A stretch of 64,000 nt of DNA from Brachyhypopomus gauderio (GCF_052324685.1 NW_027506913.1:1-64000), one strand, 5' to 3'; counted from the stretch's first letter, positions 18,724-29,545 are shown. Made by a program: numbers and translations. Notes: generated by a model from the sequence alone, not told the origin.

Positions 18724-18978
18724 AAAGAAATTAGCTTTTGTGAATACTGTTTTGCTGAACACATAGCAAAACATCCTGTCCTGAGACCCTAGCATATTTG
18801 GATTTAAATGACTTCACCAATTCTAGGATAATCAGAAAGCTGTTTGCCACAAGAACAAGCATGTAAAAATTCTGAAAACAATTCATGAAAAATGCTGGAA
18901 TTATAAAGACCGCAAGCATGTGATAGAGCTTGCATGGAGAAAAGACCTGCAAGCTGGAATCAACACTAATGAATCAAA

Positions 18979-19050
18979 AGGTTCCACTGAGAGTTGAACT
19001 CAGGTTGCTGGATTCAGAGTCCAGAGTGCTAACCATTACACCATGGAACC
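18979..19050 (-). tRNA. tRNA-Gln-CTG: tRNA-Gln(CTG) type II
   Basis: Unit 17. Variable loop CAAC; no T4 at the 5' edge. Confidence 0.94.
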
Positions 19051-19277
19051 TACATTAGACATTTCTGAGTCTTGTTTTGCTGGGTTCACAGACCAAGTTA
19101 AGCTCAAAGTGACTTGTCTTGAGAGGATGCAGGTTGCAACAACTACAGACAAGGACTTCCAGCAACAAGATGTTTAGTTGAGGTATTTGATTTGGTCAAC
19201 TGAAAGACACTTTCTGTTTACAGTAGTCTTCAACAATGAAAGCTGGTACAATCCCAGATAAAGAGCATGTAGCAGAA

Positions 19278-19349
19278 AGGTTCCACCGAGAGTCGAACTC
19301 GGATCACTGGATTCAAAGTCCAGAGTGCTGACCATTACACCATGGAACC
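19278..19349 (-). tRNA. tRNA-Gln-TTG: tRNA-Gln(TTG)
   Basis: Unit 18. Stem-paired form, A15. Confidence 0.95.
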
Positions 19350-19377
19350 CACAGCAAAAGTTGTTTCTAGCAAATGA

Positions 19378-19489
19378 GTTGCTGGATTCAGAGTTCAGAA
19401 TGCTAACACCATGGAACCAGCAAATAGGTTTCCAACTTCTCTGCCGTTGATTTCAGAGTCTGTTGTGCTTACTACTGCATCACGCAACC
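19378..19489 (-). pseudogene. tRNA-Gln relic pair
   Basis: Unit 18. A30 form, GG start. Confidence 0.7.
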
Positions 19490-19744
19490 AAAGAAATTAG
19501 CTTTTGTGAATACTGTTTTGCTGAACACATAGCAAAACATCCTGTCCTGAGACCCTAGCATATTTGGATTTAAATGACTTCACCAATTCTAGGATAATCA
19601 GAAAGCTGTTTGCCACAAGAACAAGCATGTAAAAATTCTGAAAACAATTCATGAAAAATGCTGGAATTATAAAGACCGCAAGCATGTGATAGAGCTTGCA
19701 TGGAGAAAAGACCTGCAAGCTGGAATCAACACTAATGAATCAAA

Positions 19745-19816
19745 AGGTTCCACTGAGAGTTGAACTCAGGTTGCTGGATTCAGAGTCCAGAGTGCTAACC
19801 ATTACACCATGGAACC
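19745..19816 (-). tRNA. tRNA-Gln-CTG: tRNA-Gln(CTG) type II
   Basis: Unit 18. Variable loop CAAC; no T4 at the 5' edge. Confidence 0.94.
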
Positions 19817-20043
19817 TACATTAGACATTTCTGAGTCTTGTTTTGCTGGGTTCACAGACCAAGTTAAGCTCAAAGTGACTTGTCTTGAGAGGATGCAGGT
19901 TGCAACAACTACAGACAAGGACTTCCAGCAACAAGATGTTTAGTTGAGGTATTTGATTTGGTCAACTGAAAGACACTTTCTGTTTACAGTAGTCTTCAAC
20001 AATGAAAGCTGGTACAATCCCAGATAAAGAGCATGTAGCAGAA

Positions 20044-20115
20044 AGGTTCCACCGAGAGTCGAACTCGGATCACAGGATTCAAAGTCCAGAGTGCTGACCA
20101 TTACACCATGGAACC
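20044..20115 (-). tRNA. tRNA-Gln-TTG: tRNA-Gln(TTG), U28·U42 form
   Basis: Unit 19. A15; cggc flank. Confidence 0.92.
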
Positions 20116-20143
20116 CACGGCAAAAGTTGTTTCTAGCAAATGA

Positions 20144-20255
20144 GTTGCTGGATTCAGAGTCCAGAATGCTAACACCATGGAACCAGCAAATAGGTTTCCA
20201 ACTTCTCTGCCGTTGATTTCAGAGTCTGTTGTGCTTACTACTGCATCACGCAACC
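20144..20255 (-). pseudogene. tRNA-Gln relic pair
   Basis: Unit 19. G30 form, GG start. Confidence 0.7.
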
Positions 20256-20510
20256 AAAGAAATTAGCTTTTGTGAATACTGTTTTGCTGAACACATAGCA
20301 AAACATCCTGTCCTGAGACCCTAGCATATTTGGATTTAAATGACTTCACCAATTCTAGGATAATCAGAAAGCTGTTTGCCACAAGAACAAGCATGTAAAA
20401 ATTCTGAAAACAATTCATGAAATATGCTGGAATTATAAAGACCGCAAGCATGTGATAGAGCTTGCATGGAGAAAAGACCTGCAAGCTGGAATCAACACTA
20501 ATGAATCAAA

Positions 20511-20582
20511 AGGTTCCACTGAGAGTTGAACTCAGATTGCTGGATTCAGAGTCCAGAGTGCTAACCATTACACCATGGAACC
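20511..20582 (-). tRNA. tRNA-Gln-CTG: tRNA-Gln(CTG) type II
   Basis: Unit 19. Type form. Confidence 0.95.
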
Positions 20583-20810
20583 TAAAAGATAAGTTCTGAT
20601 TCTTCTGTTTTGCTGGGTTCACAGACCAAGTTAAGCTCAAAGTGACTTGTCTTGAGAGGATGCAAGTTGCAACAACTACAGACAAGGACTTCCAGCAACA
20701 AGATATTTAGTTGAGGTATTCGATTTGGTCAACTGAAAGACACTTTCTGTTTACAGTAGTCTTCAACAATGAAAGCTGGTACAATCCCAGATAAAGAGCA
20801 TGTAGCAGAA

Positions 20811-20882
20811 AGGTTCCACCAAGAGTCGAACTCGGATTGCTGGATTCAGAGTCCAGAGTGCTAACCATTACACCATGGAACC
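20811..20882 (-). tRNA. tRNA-Gln-CTG: tRNA-Gln(CTG) type I, U63 variant
   Basis: Unit 19, first of two. The 3' T stem is CTTGG, so G51-C63 becomes a G·U wobble. Confidence 0.93.
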
Positions 20883-21109
20883 TACATGAGACACTTCTGA
20901 GTCTTGTTTTGCTGGGTTCACAGACCAAGTTAAGCTCAAAGTGACTTGTCATGGGAGAATGCATGTTGCAACAACTACAGACAAGGACTTCCAGCAACAA
21001 GATAATTAGTTGAGGTATTTGATTTGGTTAACTGAAAGACACTTTCTGTTTACACTAGTCTTCAACAACGAAAGCTGGTACAACCCCAGATAAAGAGCAT
21101 GTAGCAGAA

Positions 21110-21181
21110 AGGTTCCACCGAGAGTCGAACTCGGATTGCTGGATTCAGAGTCCAGAGTGCTAACCATTACACCATGGAACC
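21110..21181 (-). tRNA. tRNA-Gln-CTG: tRNA-Gln(CTG) type I
   Basis: Unit 19, second of two. Type form. Confidence 0.95.
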
Positions 21182-21408
21182 TACATTAGACATTTCTGAG
21201 TCTTGTTTTGCTGGGTTCACAGACCAAGTTAAGCTCAAAGTGACTTGTCATGGGAGAATGCAGGTTGCAACAACTACAGACAAGGACTTCCAGCAACAAG
21301 GTAATTAGTGGAGGTATTTGATTTGGTCAACTGAAAGACACTTTCTGTTTACAGTAGTCTTCAACAATGAAAGCTGGTACAATCCCAGATAAAGAGCATG
21401 TAGCAGAA

Positions 21409-21480
21409 AGGTTCCACCGAGAGTCGAACTCGGATCACTGGATTCAAAGTCCAGAGTGCTGACCATTACACCATGGAACC
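21409..21480 (-). tRNA. tRNA-Gln-TTG: tRNA-Gln(TTG)
   Basis: Unit 20. Stem-paired form, A15. Confidence 0.95.
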
Positions 21481-21508
21481 CACAGCAAAAGTTGTTTCTA
21501 GCAAATGA

Positions 21509-21620
21509 GTTGCTGGATTCAGAGTTCAGAATGCTAACACCATGGAACCAGCAAATAGGTTTCCAACTTCTCTGCCGTTGATTTCAGAGTCTGTTGTGCT
21601 TACTACTGCATCACGCAACC
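21509..21620 (-). pseudogene. tRNA-Gln relic pair
   Basis: Unit 20. A30 form, GG start. Confidence 0.7.
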
Positions 21621-21875
21621 AAAGAAATTAGCTTTTGTGAATACTGTTTTGCTGAACACATAGCAAAACATCCTGTCCTGAGACCCTAGCATATTTGGAT
21701 TTAAATGACTTCACCAATTCTAGGATAATCAGAAAGCTGTTTGCCACAAGAACAAGCATGTAAAAATTCTGAAAACAATTCATGAAAAATGCTGGAATTA
21801 TAAAGACCGCAAGCATGTGATAGAGCTTGCATGGAGAAAAGACCTGCAAGCTGGAATCAACACTAATGAATCAAA

Positions 21876-21945
21876 AGGTTCCACTGAGAGTTGAACTCAG
21901 ATTGCTGGATTCAGTCCAGAGTGCTAACCATTACACCATGGAACC
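21876..21945 (-). pseudogene. tRNA-Gln(CTG) type II with 2-base anticodon-loop deletion
   Basis: Unit 20. The anticodon arm reads CTGGA-CTGAA-TCCAG: the loop is five bases instead of seven. Everything else matches type II. It cannot present a normal anticodon, so I call it a pseudogene. The loss explains the 1064 bp step. Confidence 0.88.
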
Positions 21946-22173
21946 TAAAAGATAAGTTCTGATTCTTCTGTTTTGCTGGGTTCACAGACCAAGTTAAGCT
22001 CAAAGTGACTTGTCTTGAGAGGATGCAAGTTGCAACAACTACAGACAAGGACTTCCAGCAACAAGATGTTTAGTTGAGGTATTCAATTTGGTCAACTGAA
22101 AGACACTTTCTGTTTACACTAGTCTTCAACAACGAAAGCTGGTACAACCCCTGATAAAGAGCATGTAGCAGAA

Positions 22174-22245
22174 AGGTTCCACCGAGAGTCGAACTTGGAT
22201 TGCTGGATTCAGAGTCCAGCGTGCTAACCATTACACCATGGAACC
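22174..22245 (-). tRNA. tRNA-Gln-CTG: tRNA-Gln(CTG) type I, A51/G26 variant
   Basis: Unit 20. A51·C63 mismatch and G26. Confidence 0.9.
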
Positions 22246-22472
22246 TACGTTAGACACTTCTGAGTCTTGTTTTGCTTGGTTCACAGACCAAGTTAAGCTC
22301 AAAGTGACTTGTCATGGGAGAATGCATGTTGCAACAACTACAGACAAGGACTTCCAGCAACAAGATAATTAGTTGAGGTATTTGATTTGGTCAACTGAAA
22401 GACACTTTCTGTTTACAGTAGTCTTCAACAATGAAAGCTGGTACAATCCCAGATAAAGAGTATGTAGTAGAA

Positions 22473-22544
22473 AGGTTCCACCGAGAGTCGAACTCGGATC
22501 ACAGGATTCAAAGTCCAGAGTGCTGACCATTACACCATGGAACC
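22473..22544 (-). tRNA. tRNA-Gln-TTG: tRNA-Gln(TTG), U28·U42 form
   Basis: Unit 21. A15; cggc flank. Confidence 0.92.
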
Positions 22545-22572
22545 CACGGCAAAAGTTGTTTCTAGCAAATGA

Positions 22573-22684
22573 GTTGCTGGATTCAGAGTCCAGAATGCTA
22601 ACACCATGGAACCAGCAAATAGGTTTTCAACTTCTCTGCCGTTGATTTCAGAGTCTGTTGTGCTTACTACTGCATCACGCAACC
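22573..22684 (-). pseudogene. tRNA-Gln relic pair
   Basis: Unit 21. G30 form, GG start; ggttttcaac. Confidence 0.7.
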
Positions 22685-22939
22685 AAAGAAATTAGCTTTT
22701 GTGAATACTGTTTTGCTGAACACATAGCAAAACATCCTGTCCTGAGACCCTAGCATATTTGGATTTAAATGACTTCACCAATTCTAGGATAATCAGAAAG
22801 CTGTTTGCCACAAGAACAAGCATGTAAAAATTCTGAAAACAATTCATGAAAAATGCTGGAATTATAAAGACCGCAAGCATGTGATAGAGCTTGCATGGAG
22901 AAAAGACCTGCAAGCTGGAATCAACACTAATGAATCAAA

Positions 22940-23011
22940 AGGTTCCACTGAGAGTTGAACTCAGATTGCTGGATTCAGAGTCCAGAGTGCTAACCATTAC
23001 ACCATGGAACC
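22940..23011 (-). tRNA. tRNA-Gln-CTG: tRNA-Gln(CTG) type II
   Basis: Unit 21. Type form. Confidence 0.95.
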
Positions 23012-23239
23012 TAAAAGATAAGTTCTGATTCTTCTGTTTTGCTGGGTTCACAGACCAAGTTAAGCTCAAAGTGACTTGTCTTGAGAGGATGCAAGTTGCA
23101 ACAACTACAGACAAGGACTTCCAGCAACAAGATGTTTAGTTGAGGTATTCGATTTGGTCAACTGAAAGACACTTTCTGTTTACACTAGTCTTCAACAACG
23201 AAAGCTGGTACAACCCCTGATAAAGAGCATGTAGCAGAA

Positions 23240-23311
23240 AGGTTCCACCGAGAGTCGAACTTGGATTGCTGGATTCAGAGTCCAGCGTGCTAACCATTAC
23301 ACCATGGAACC
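23240..23311 (-). tRNA. tRNA-Gln-CTG: tRNA-Gln(CTG) type I, A51/G26 variant
   Basis: Unit 21. A51·C63 mismatch and G26. Confidence 0.9.
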
Positions 23312-23538
23312 TACGTTAGACACTTCTGAGTCTTGTTTTGCTTGGTTCACAGACCAAGTTAAGCTCAAAGTGACTTGTCATGGGAGAATGCATGTTGCAA
23401 CAACTACAGACAAGGACTTCCAGCAACAAGATAATTAGTTGAGGTATTTGATTTGGTCAACTGAAAGACACTTTCTGTTTACAGTAGTCTTCAACAATGA
23501 AAGCTGGTACAATCCCAGATAAAGAGTATGTAGTAGAA

Positions 23539-23610
23539 AGGTTCCACCGAGAGTCGAACTCGGATCACAGGATTCAAAGTCCAGAGTGCTGACCATTACA
23601 CCATGGAACC
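23539..23610 (-). tRNA. tRNA-Gln-TTG: tRNA-Gln(TTG), U28·U42 form
   Basis: Unit 22. A15; cggc flank. Confidence 0.92.
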
Positions 23611-23638
23611 CACGGCAAAAGTTGTTTCTAGCAAATGA

Positions 23639-23750
23639 GTTGCTGGATTCAGAGTCCAGAATGCTAACACCATGGAACTAGCAAATAGGTTTTCAACTTC
23701 TCTGCCGTTGATTTCAGAGTCTGTTGTGCTTACTACTGCATCACGCAACC
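23639..23750 (-). pseudogene. tRNA-Gln relic pair
   Basis: Unit 22. G30 form; ggaactagc next to the start; ggttttcaac. Confidence 0.7.
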
Positions 23751-24005
23751 AAAGAAATTAGCTTTTGTGAATACTGTTTTGCTGAACACATAGCAAAACA
23801 TCCTGTCCTGAGACCCTAGCATATTTGGATTTAAATGACTTCACCAATTCTAGGATAATCAGAAAGCTGTTTGCCACAAGAACAAGCATGTAAAAATTCT
23901 GAAAACAATTCATGAAATATGCTGGAATTATAAAGACCGCAAGCATGTGATAGAGCTTGCATGGAGAAAAGACCTGCAAGCTGGAATCAACACTAATGAA
24001 TCAAA

Positions 24006-24077
24006 AGGTTCCACTGAGAGTTGAACTCAGATTGCTGGATTCAGAGTCCAGCGTGCTAACCATTACACCATGGAACC
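24006..24077 (-). tRNA. tRNA-Gln-CTG: tRNA-Gln(CTG) type II with G26
   Basis: Unit 22. A type II T arm joined to the G26 base otherwise seen in A51/G26 type I genes. It is followed by acgttagacccttc. This is a likely type II/type I recombinant with the crossover between T arm and base 26. Confidence 0.93.
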
Positions 24078-24304
24078 TACGTTAGACCCTTCTGAGTCTT
24101 GTTTTGCTTGGTTCACAGACCAAGTTAAGCTCAAAGTGACTTGTCATGGGAGAATGCATGTTGCAACAACTACAGACAAGGACTTCCAGCAACAAGATAA
24201 TTAGTTGAGGTATTTGATTTGGTCAACTGTAAGACACTTTCTGTTTACAGTAGTCTTCAACAATGAAAGCTGGTACAATCCCAGATAAAGAGTATGTAGT
24301 AGAA

Positions 24305-24376
24305 AGGTTCCACCGAGAGTCGAACTCGGATCACAGGATTCAAAGTCCAGAGTGCTGACCATTACACCATGGAACC
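24305..24376 (-). tRNA. tRNA-Gln-TTG: tRNA-Gln(TTG), U28·U42 form
   Basis: Unit 23. A15; cggc flank. Confidence 0.92.
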
Positions 24377-24404
24377 CACGGCAAAAGTTGTTTCTAGCAA
24401 ATGA

Positions 24405-24516
24405 GTTGCTGGATTCAGAGTCCAGAATGCTAACACCATGGAACCAGCAAATAGGTTTCCAACTTCTCTGCCGTTGATTTCAGAGTCTGTTGTGCTTACT
24501 ACTGCATCACGCAACC
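24405..24516 (-). pseudogene. tRNA-Gln relic pair
   Basis: Unit 23. G30 form, GG start. Confidence 0.7.
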
Positions 24517-24771
24517 AAAGAAATTAGCTTTTGTGAATACTGTTTTGCTGAACACATAGCAAAACATCCTGTCCTGAGACCCTAGCATATTTGGATTTAA
24601 ATGACTTCACCAATTCTAGGATAATCAGAAAGCTGTTTGCCACAAGAACAAGCATGTAAAAATTCTGAAAACAATTCATGAAATATGCTGGAATTATAAA
24701 GACCGCAAGCATGTGATAGAGCTTGCATGGAGAAAAGACCTGCAAGCTGGAATCAACACTAATGAATCAAA

Positions 24772-24843
24772 AGGTTCCACTGAGAGTTGAACTCAGATTG
24801 CTGGATTCAGAGTCCAGAGTGCTAACCATTACACCATGGAACC
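24772..24843 (-). tRNA. tRNA-Gln-CTG: tRNA-Gln(CTG) type II
   Basis: Unit 23. Type form. Confidence 0.95.
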
Positions 24844-25071
24844 TAAAAGATAAGTTCTGATTCTTCTGTTTTGCTGGGTTCACAGACCAAGTTAAGCTCA
24901 AAGTGACTTGTCTTGAGAGGATGCAAGTTGCAACAACTACAGACAAGGACTTCCAGCAACAAGATATTTAGTTGAGGTATTCGATTTGGTCAACTGAAAG
25001 ACACTTTCTGTTTACAGTAGTCTTCAACAATGAAAGCTGGTACAATCCCAGATAAAGAGCATGTAGCAGAA

Positions 25072-25143
25072 AGGTTCCACCGAGAGTCGAACTCGGATTG
25101 CTGGATTCAGAGTCCAGAGTGCTAACCATTACACCATGGAACC
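25072..25143 (-). tRNA. tRNA-Gln-CTG: tRNA-Gln(CTG) type I
   Basis: Unit 23. Type form. Confidence 0.95.
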
Positions 25144-25370
25144 TACGTTAGACACTTCTGAGTCTTGTTTTGCTCGGTTCACAGACCAAGTTAAGCTCAA
25201 AGTGACTTGTCATGGGAGAATGCAGGTTGCAACAACTACAGACAAGGACTTCCAGCAACAAGATAATTAGTTGAGGTATTTGATTTGGTCAACTGAAAGA
25301 CACTTTCTGTTTACAGTAGTCTTCAACAATGAAAGCTGGTACAATCCCAGATAAAGAGTATGTAGTAGAA

Positions 25371-25442
25371 AGGTTCCACCGAGAGTCGAACTCGGATCAC
25401 TGGATTCAAAGTCCAGAGTGCTGACCAATACACCATGGAACC
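25371..25442 (-). tRNA. tRNA-Gln-TTG: tRNA-Gln(TTG)
   Basis: Unit 24. Stem-paired form, T15. Confidence 0.93.
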
Positions 25443-25470
25443 CACAGCAAAAGTTGTTTCTAGCAAATGA

Positions 25471-25582
25471 GTTGCTGGATTCAGAGTCCAGAATGCTAAC
25501 ACCATGGAAACAGCAAATAGGTTTCCAACTTCTCTGTCGTTGATTTCAGAGTCTGTTGTGCTTACTACTGCATCACGCAACC
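25471..25582 (-). pseudogene. tRNA-Gln relic pair
   Basis: Unit 24. G30 form, start GTTTCC. Confidence 0.7.
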
Positions 25583-25837
25583 AAAGAAATTAGCTTTTGT
25601 GAATACTGTTTTGCTGAACACATAGCAAAACATCCTGTCCTGAGACCCTAGCATATTTGGATTTAAATGACTTCACCAATTCTAGGATAATCAGAAAGCT
25701 GTTTGCCACAAGAACAAGCATGTAAAAATTCTGAAAACAATTCATGAAATATGCTGGAATTATATAGACCGCAAGCATGTGATAGAGCTTGCATGGAGAA
25801 AAGACCTGCAAGCTGGAATCAACACTAATGAATCAAA

Positions 25838-25909
25838 AGGTTCCACTGAGAGTTGAACTCAGATTGCTGGATTCAGAGTCCAGAGTGCTAACCATTACAC
25901 CATGGAACC
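25838..25909 (-). tRNA. tRNA-Gln-CTG: tRNA-Gln(CTG) type II
   Basis: Unit 24. Type form; no T4 at the 5' edge. Confidence 0.95.
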
Positions 25910-26136
25910 TACATTAGACATTTCTGAGTCTTGTTTTGCTGGGTTCACAGACCAAGTTAAGCTCAAAGTGACTTGTCTTGAGAGGATGCAGGTTGCAACA
26001 ACTACAGACAAGGACTTCCAGCAACAAGATATTTAGTTGAGGTATTCGATTTGGTCAACTGAAAGACACTTTCTGTTTACAGTAGTCTTCAACAATGAAA
26101 GCTGGTACAATCCCAGATAAAGAGCATGTAGCAGAA

Positions 26137-26208
26137 AGGTTCCACCGAGAGTCGAACTCGGATCACTGGATTCAAAGTCCAGAGTGCTGACCATTACACC
26201 ATGGAACC
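26137..26208 (-). tRNA. tRNA-Gln-TTG: tRNA-Gln(TTG)
   Basis: Unit 25. Stem-paired form, A15. Confidence 0.95.
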
Positions 26209-26236
26209 CACAGCAAAAGTTGTTTCTAGCAAATGA

Positions 26237-26348
26237 GTTGCTGGATTCAGAGTCCAGAATGCTAACACCATGGAAACAGCAAATAGGTTTCCAACTTCTC
26301 TGCCGTTGATTTCAGAGTCTGTTGTGCTTACTACTGCATCACGCAACC
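26237..26348 (-). pseudogene. tRNA-Gln relic pair
   Basis: Unit 25. G30 form, start GTTTCC. Confidence 0.7.
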
Positions 26349-26603
26349 AAAGAAATTAGCTTTTGTGAATACTGTTTTGCTGAACACATAGCAAAACATC
26401 CTGTCCTGAGACCCTAGCATATTTGGATTTAAATGACTTCACCAATTCTAGGATAATCAGAAAGCTGTTTGCCACAAGAACAAGCATGTAAAAATTCTGA
26501 AAACAATTCATGAAATATGCTGGAATTATATAGACCGCAAGCATGTGATAGAGCTTGCATGGAGAAAAGACCTGCAAGCTGGAATCAACACTAATGAATC
26601 AAA

Positions 26604-26675
26604 AGGTTCCACTGAGAGTTGAACTCAGATTGCTGGATTCAGAGTCCAGAGTGCTAACCATTACACCATGGAACC
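26604..26675 (-). tRNA. tRNA-Gln-CTG: tRNA-Gln(CTG) type II
   Basis: Unit 25. Type form. Confidence 0.95.
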
Positions 26676-26903
26676 TAAAAGATAAGTTCTGATTCTTCTG
26701 TTTTGCTGGGTTCACAGACCAAGTTAAGCTCAAAGTGACTTGTCTTGAGAGGATGCAAGTTGCAACAACTACAGACAAGGACTTCCAGCAACAAGATATT
26801 TAGTTGAGGTATTCGATTTGGTCAACTGAAAGACACTTTCTGTTTACAGTAGTCTTCAACAATGAAAGCTGGTACAATCCCAGATAAAGAGCATGTAGCA
26901 GAA

Positions 26904-26975
26904 AGGTTCCACCGAGAGTCGAACTCGGATTGCTGGATTCAGAGTCCAGAGTGCTAACCATTACACCATGGAACC
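26904..26975 (-). tRNA. tRNA-Gln-CTG: tRNA-Gln(CTG) type I
   Basis: Unit 25. Type form. Confidence 0.95.
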
Positions 26976-27202
26976 TACGTTAGACACTTCTGAGTCTTGT
27001 TTTGCTCGGTTCACAGACCAAGTTAAGCTCAAAGTGACTTGTCATGGGAGAATGCAGGTTGCAACAACTACAGACAAGGACTTCCAGCAACAAGATAATT
27101 AGTTGAGGTATTTGATTTGGTCAACTGAAAGACACTTTCTGTTTACAGTAGTCTTCAACAATGAAAGCTGGTACAATCCCAGATAAAGAGTATGTAGTAG
27201 AA

Positions 27203-27274
27203 AGGTTCCACCGAGAGTCGAACTCGGATCACTGGATTCAAAGTCCAGAGTGCTGACCAATACACCATGGAACC
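27203..27274 (-). tRNA. tRNA-Gln-TTG: tRNA-Gln(TTG)
   Basis: Unit 26. Stem-paired form, T15. Confidence 0.93.
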
Positions 27275-27302
27275 CACAGCAAAAGTTGTTTCTAGCAAAT
27301 GA

Positions 27303-27414
27303 GTTGCTGGATTCAGAGTCCAGAATGCTAACACCATGGAAACAGCAAATAGGTTTCCAACTTCTCTGTCGTTGATTTCAGAGTCTGTTGTGCTTACTAC
27401 TGCATCACGCAACC
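27303..27414 (-). pseudogene. tRNA-Gln relic pair
   Basis: Unit 26. G30 form, start GTTTCC. Confidence 0.7.
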
Positions 27415-27669
27415 AAAGAAATTAGCTTTTGTGAATACTGTTTTGCTGAACACATAGCAAAACATCCTGTCCTGAGACCCTAGCATATTTGGATTTAAAT
27501 GACTTCACCAATTCTAGGATAATCAGAAAGCTGTTTGCCACAAGAACAAGCATGTAAAAATTCTGAAAACAATTCATGAAATATGCTGGAATTATATAGA
27601 CCGCAAGCATGTGATAGAGCTTGCATGGAGAAAAGACCTGCAAGCTGGAATCAACACTAATGAATCAAA

Positions 27670-27741
27670 AGGTTCCACTGAGAGTTGAACTCAGATTGCT
27701 GGATTCAGAGTCCAGAGTGCTAACCATTACACCATGGAACC
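27670..27741 (-). tRNA. tRNA-Gln-CTG: tRNA-Gln(CTG) type II
   Basis: Unit 26. Type form; no T4 at the 5' edge. Confidence 0.95.
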
Positions 27742-27968
27742 TACATTAGACATTTCTGAGTCTTGTTTTGCTGGGTTCACAGACCAAGTTAAGCTCAAAG
27801 TGACTTGTCTTGAGAGGATGCAGGTTGCAACAACTACAGACAAGGACTTCCAGCAACAAGATATTTAGTTGAGGTATTCGATTTGGTCAACTGAAAGACA
27901 CTTTCTGTTTACAGTAGTCTTCAACAATGAAAGCTGGTACAATCCCAGATAAAGAGCATGTAGCAGAA

Positions 27969-28040
27969 AGGTTCCACCGAGAGTCGAACTCGGATCACTG
28001 GATTCAAAGTCCAGAGTGCTGACCATTACACCATGGAACC
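27969..28040 (-). tRNA. tRNA-Gln-TTG: tRNA-Gln(TTG)
   Basis: Unit 27. Stem-paired form, A15. Confidence 0.95.
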
Positions 28041-28068
28041 CACAGCAAAAGTTGTTTCTAGCAAATGA

Positions 28069-28180
28069 GTTGCTGGATTCAGAGTCCAGAATGCTAACAC
28101 CATGGAAACAGCAAATAGGTTTCCAACTTCTCTGCCGTTGATTTCAGAGTCTGTTGTGCTTACTACTGCATCACGCAACC
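28069..28180 (-). pseudogene. tRNA-Gln relic pair
   Basis: Unit 27. G30 form, start GTTTCC. Confidence 0.7.
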
Positions 28181-28435
28181 AAAGAAATTAGCTTTTGTGA
28201 ATACTGTTTTGCTGAACACATAGCAAAACATCCTGTCCTGAGACCCTAGCATATTTGGATTTAAATGACTTCACCAATTCTAGGATAATCAGAAAGCTGT
28301 TTGCCACAAGAACAAGCATGTAAAAATTCTGAAAACAATTCATGAAATATGCTGGAATTATATAGACCGCAAGCATGTGATAGAGCTTGCATGGAGAAAA
28401 GACCTGCAAGCTGGAATCAACACTAATGAATCAAA

Positions 28436-28507
28436 AGGTTCCACTGAGAGTTGAACTCAGATTGCTGGATTCAGAGTCCAGAGTGCTAACCATTACACCA
28501 TGGAACC
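28436..28507 (-). tRNA. tRNA-Gln-CTG: tRNA-Gln(CTG) type II
   Basis: Unit 27. Type form. Confidence 0.95.
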
Positions 28508-28735
28508 TAAAAGATAAGTTCTGATTCTTCTGTTTTGCTGGGTTCACAGACCAAGTTAAGCTCAAAGTGACTTGTCTTGAGAGGATGCAAGTTGCAACAA
28601 CTACAGACAAGGACTTCCAGCAACAAGATATTTAGTTGAGGTATTCGATTTGGTCAACTGAAAGACACTTTCTGTTTACAGTAGTCTTCAACAATGAAAG
28701 CTGGTACAATCCCAGATAAAGAGCATGTAGCAGAA

Positions 28736-28807
28736 AGGTTCCACCGAGAGTCGAACTCGGATTGCTGGATTCAGAGTCCAGAGTGCTAACCATTACACCA
28801 TGGAACC
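28736..28807 (-). tRNA. tRNA-Gln-CTG: tRNA-Gln(CTG) type I
   Basis: Unit 27, first of two. Type form. Confidence 0.95.
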
Positions 28808-29034
28808 TACATGAGACACTTCTGAGTCTTGTTTTGCTGGGTTCACAGACCAAGTTAAGCTCAAAGTGACTTGTCATGGGAGAATGCATGTTGCAACAAC
28901 TACAGACAAGGACTTCCAGCAACAAGATAATTAGTTGAGGTATTTGATTTGGTCAACTGAAAGACACTTTCTGTTTACAGTAGTCTTCAACAATGAAAGC
29001 TGGTACAACCCCAGATAAAGAGCATGTAGCAGAA

Positions 29035-29106
29035 AGGTTCCACCGAGAGTCGAACTCGGATTGCTGGATTCAGAGTCCAGAGTGCTAACCAATACACCAT
29101 GGAACC
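29035..29106 (-). tRNA. tRNA-Gln-CTG: tRNA-Gln(CTG) type I with T15
   Basis: Unit 27, second of two. The D loop carries T15 (caatacacc on +), otherwise a TTG-gene variant; shared with 30101. Confidence 0.93.
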
Positions 29107-29333
29107 TACATTAGACATTTCTGAGTCTTGTTTTGCTGGGTTCACAGACCAAGTTAAGCTCAAAGTGACTTGTCATGGGAGAATGCAGGTTGCAACAACT
29201 ACAGACAAGGACTTCCAGCAACAAGATAATTAGTAGAGGTATTTGATTTGGTCAACTGAAAGACACTTTCTGTTTACAGTAGTCTTCAACAATGAAAGCT
29301 GGTACAATCCCAGATAAAGAGCATGTAGCAGAA

Positions 29334-29405
29334 AGGTTCCACCGAGAGTCGAACTCGGATCACTGGATTCAAAGTCCAGAGTGCTGACCATTACACCAAG
29401 GAACC
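29334..29405 (-). tRNA. tRNA-Gln-TTG: tRNA-Gln(TTG), T7 change
   Basis: Unit 28. Stem-paired anticodon arm. Base 7 is T, so the last acceptor pair A7-T66 is lost. Confidence 0.9.
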
Positions 29406-29433
29406 CACAGCAAAAGTTGTTTCTAGCAAATGA

Positions 29434-29545
29434 GTTGCTGGATTCAGAGTCCAGAATGCTAACACCATGGAAACAGCAAATAGGTTTCCAACTTCTCTGC
29501 CGTTGATTTCAGAGTCTGTTGTGCTTACTACTGCATCACGCAACC
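29434..29545 (-). pseudogene. tRNA-Gln relic pair
   Basis: Unit 28. G30 form, start GTTTCC. Confidence 0.7.

Larger units (their letters stand above)
16383..18950 (-). repeat. Long-range copy of 1330-3900
   Basis: Units 15-17 match units 2-4 at an offset of 15053 bp, dropping to 15051 after a 2 bp deletion near 17327. Shared rare markers are gtagtagcaagg beside the TTG gene and caagcttgtaaaa in the B-spacer. Unit 4's T-stem change and unit 3's TCTTG stem are not shared. Confidence 0.65.
25371..28735 (-). repeat. Direct duplication, period ~1832 bp
   Basis: Units 24-25 (25371-26903) repeat as units 26-27 (27203-28735), with the same T15 TTG, GT-start relics, acattagac spacer and step pattern of 766 then at least one type I gene. 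Confidence 0.75.
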
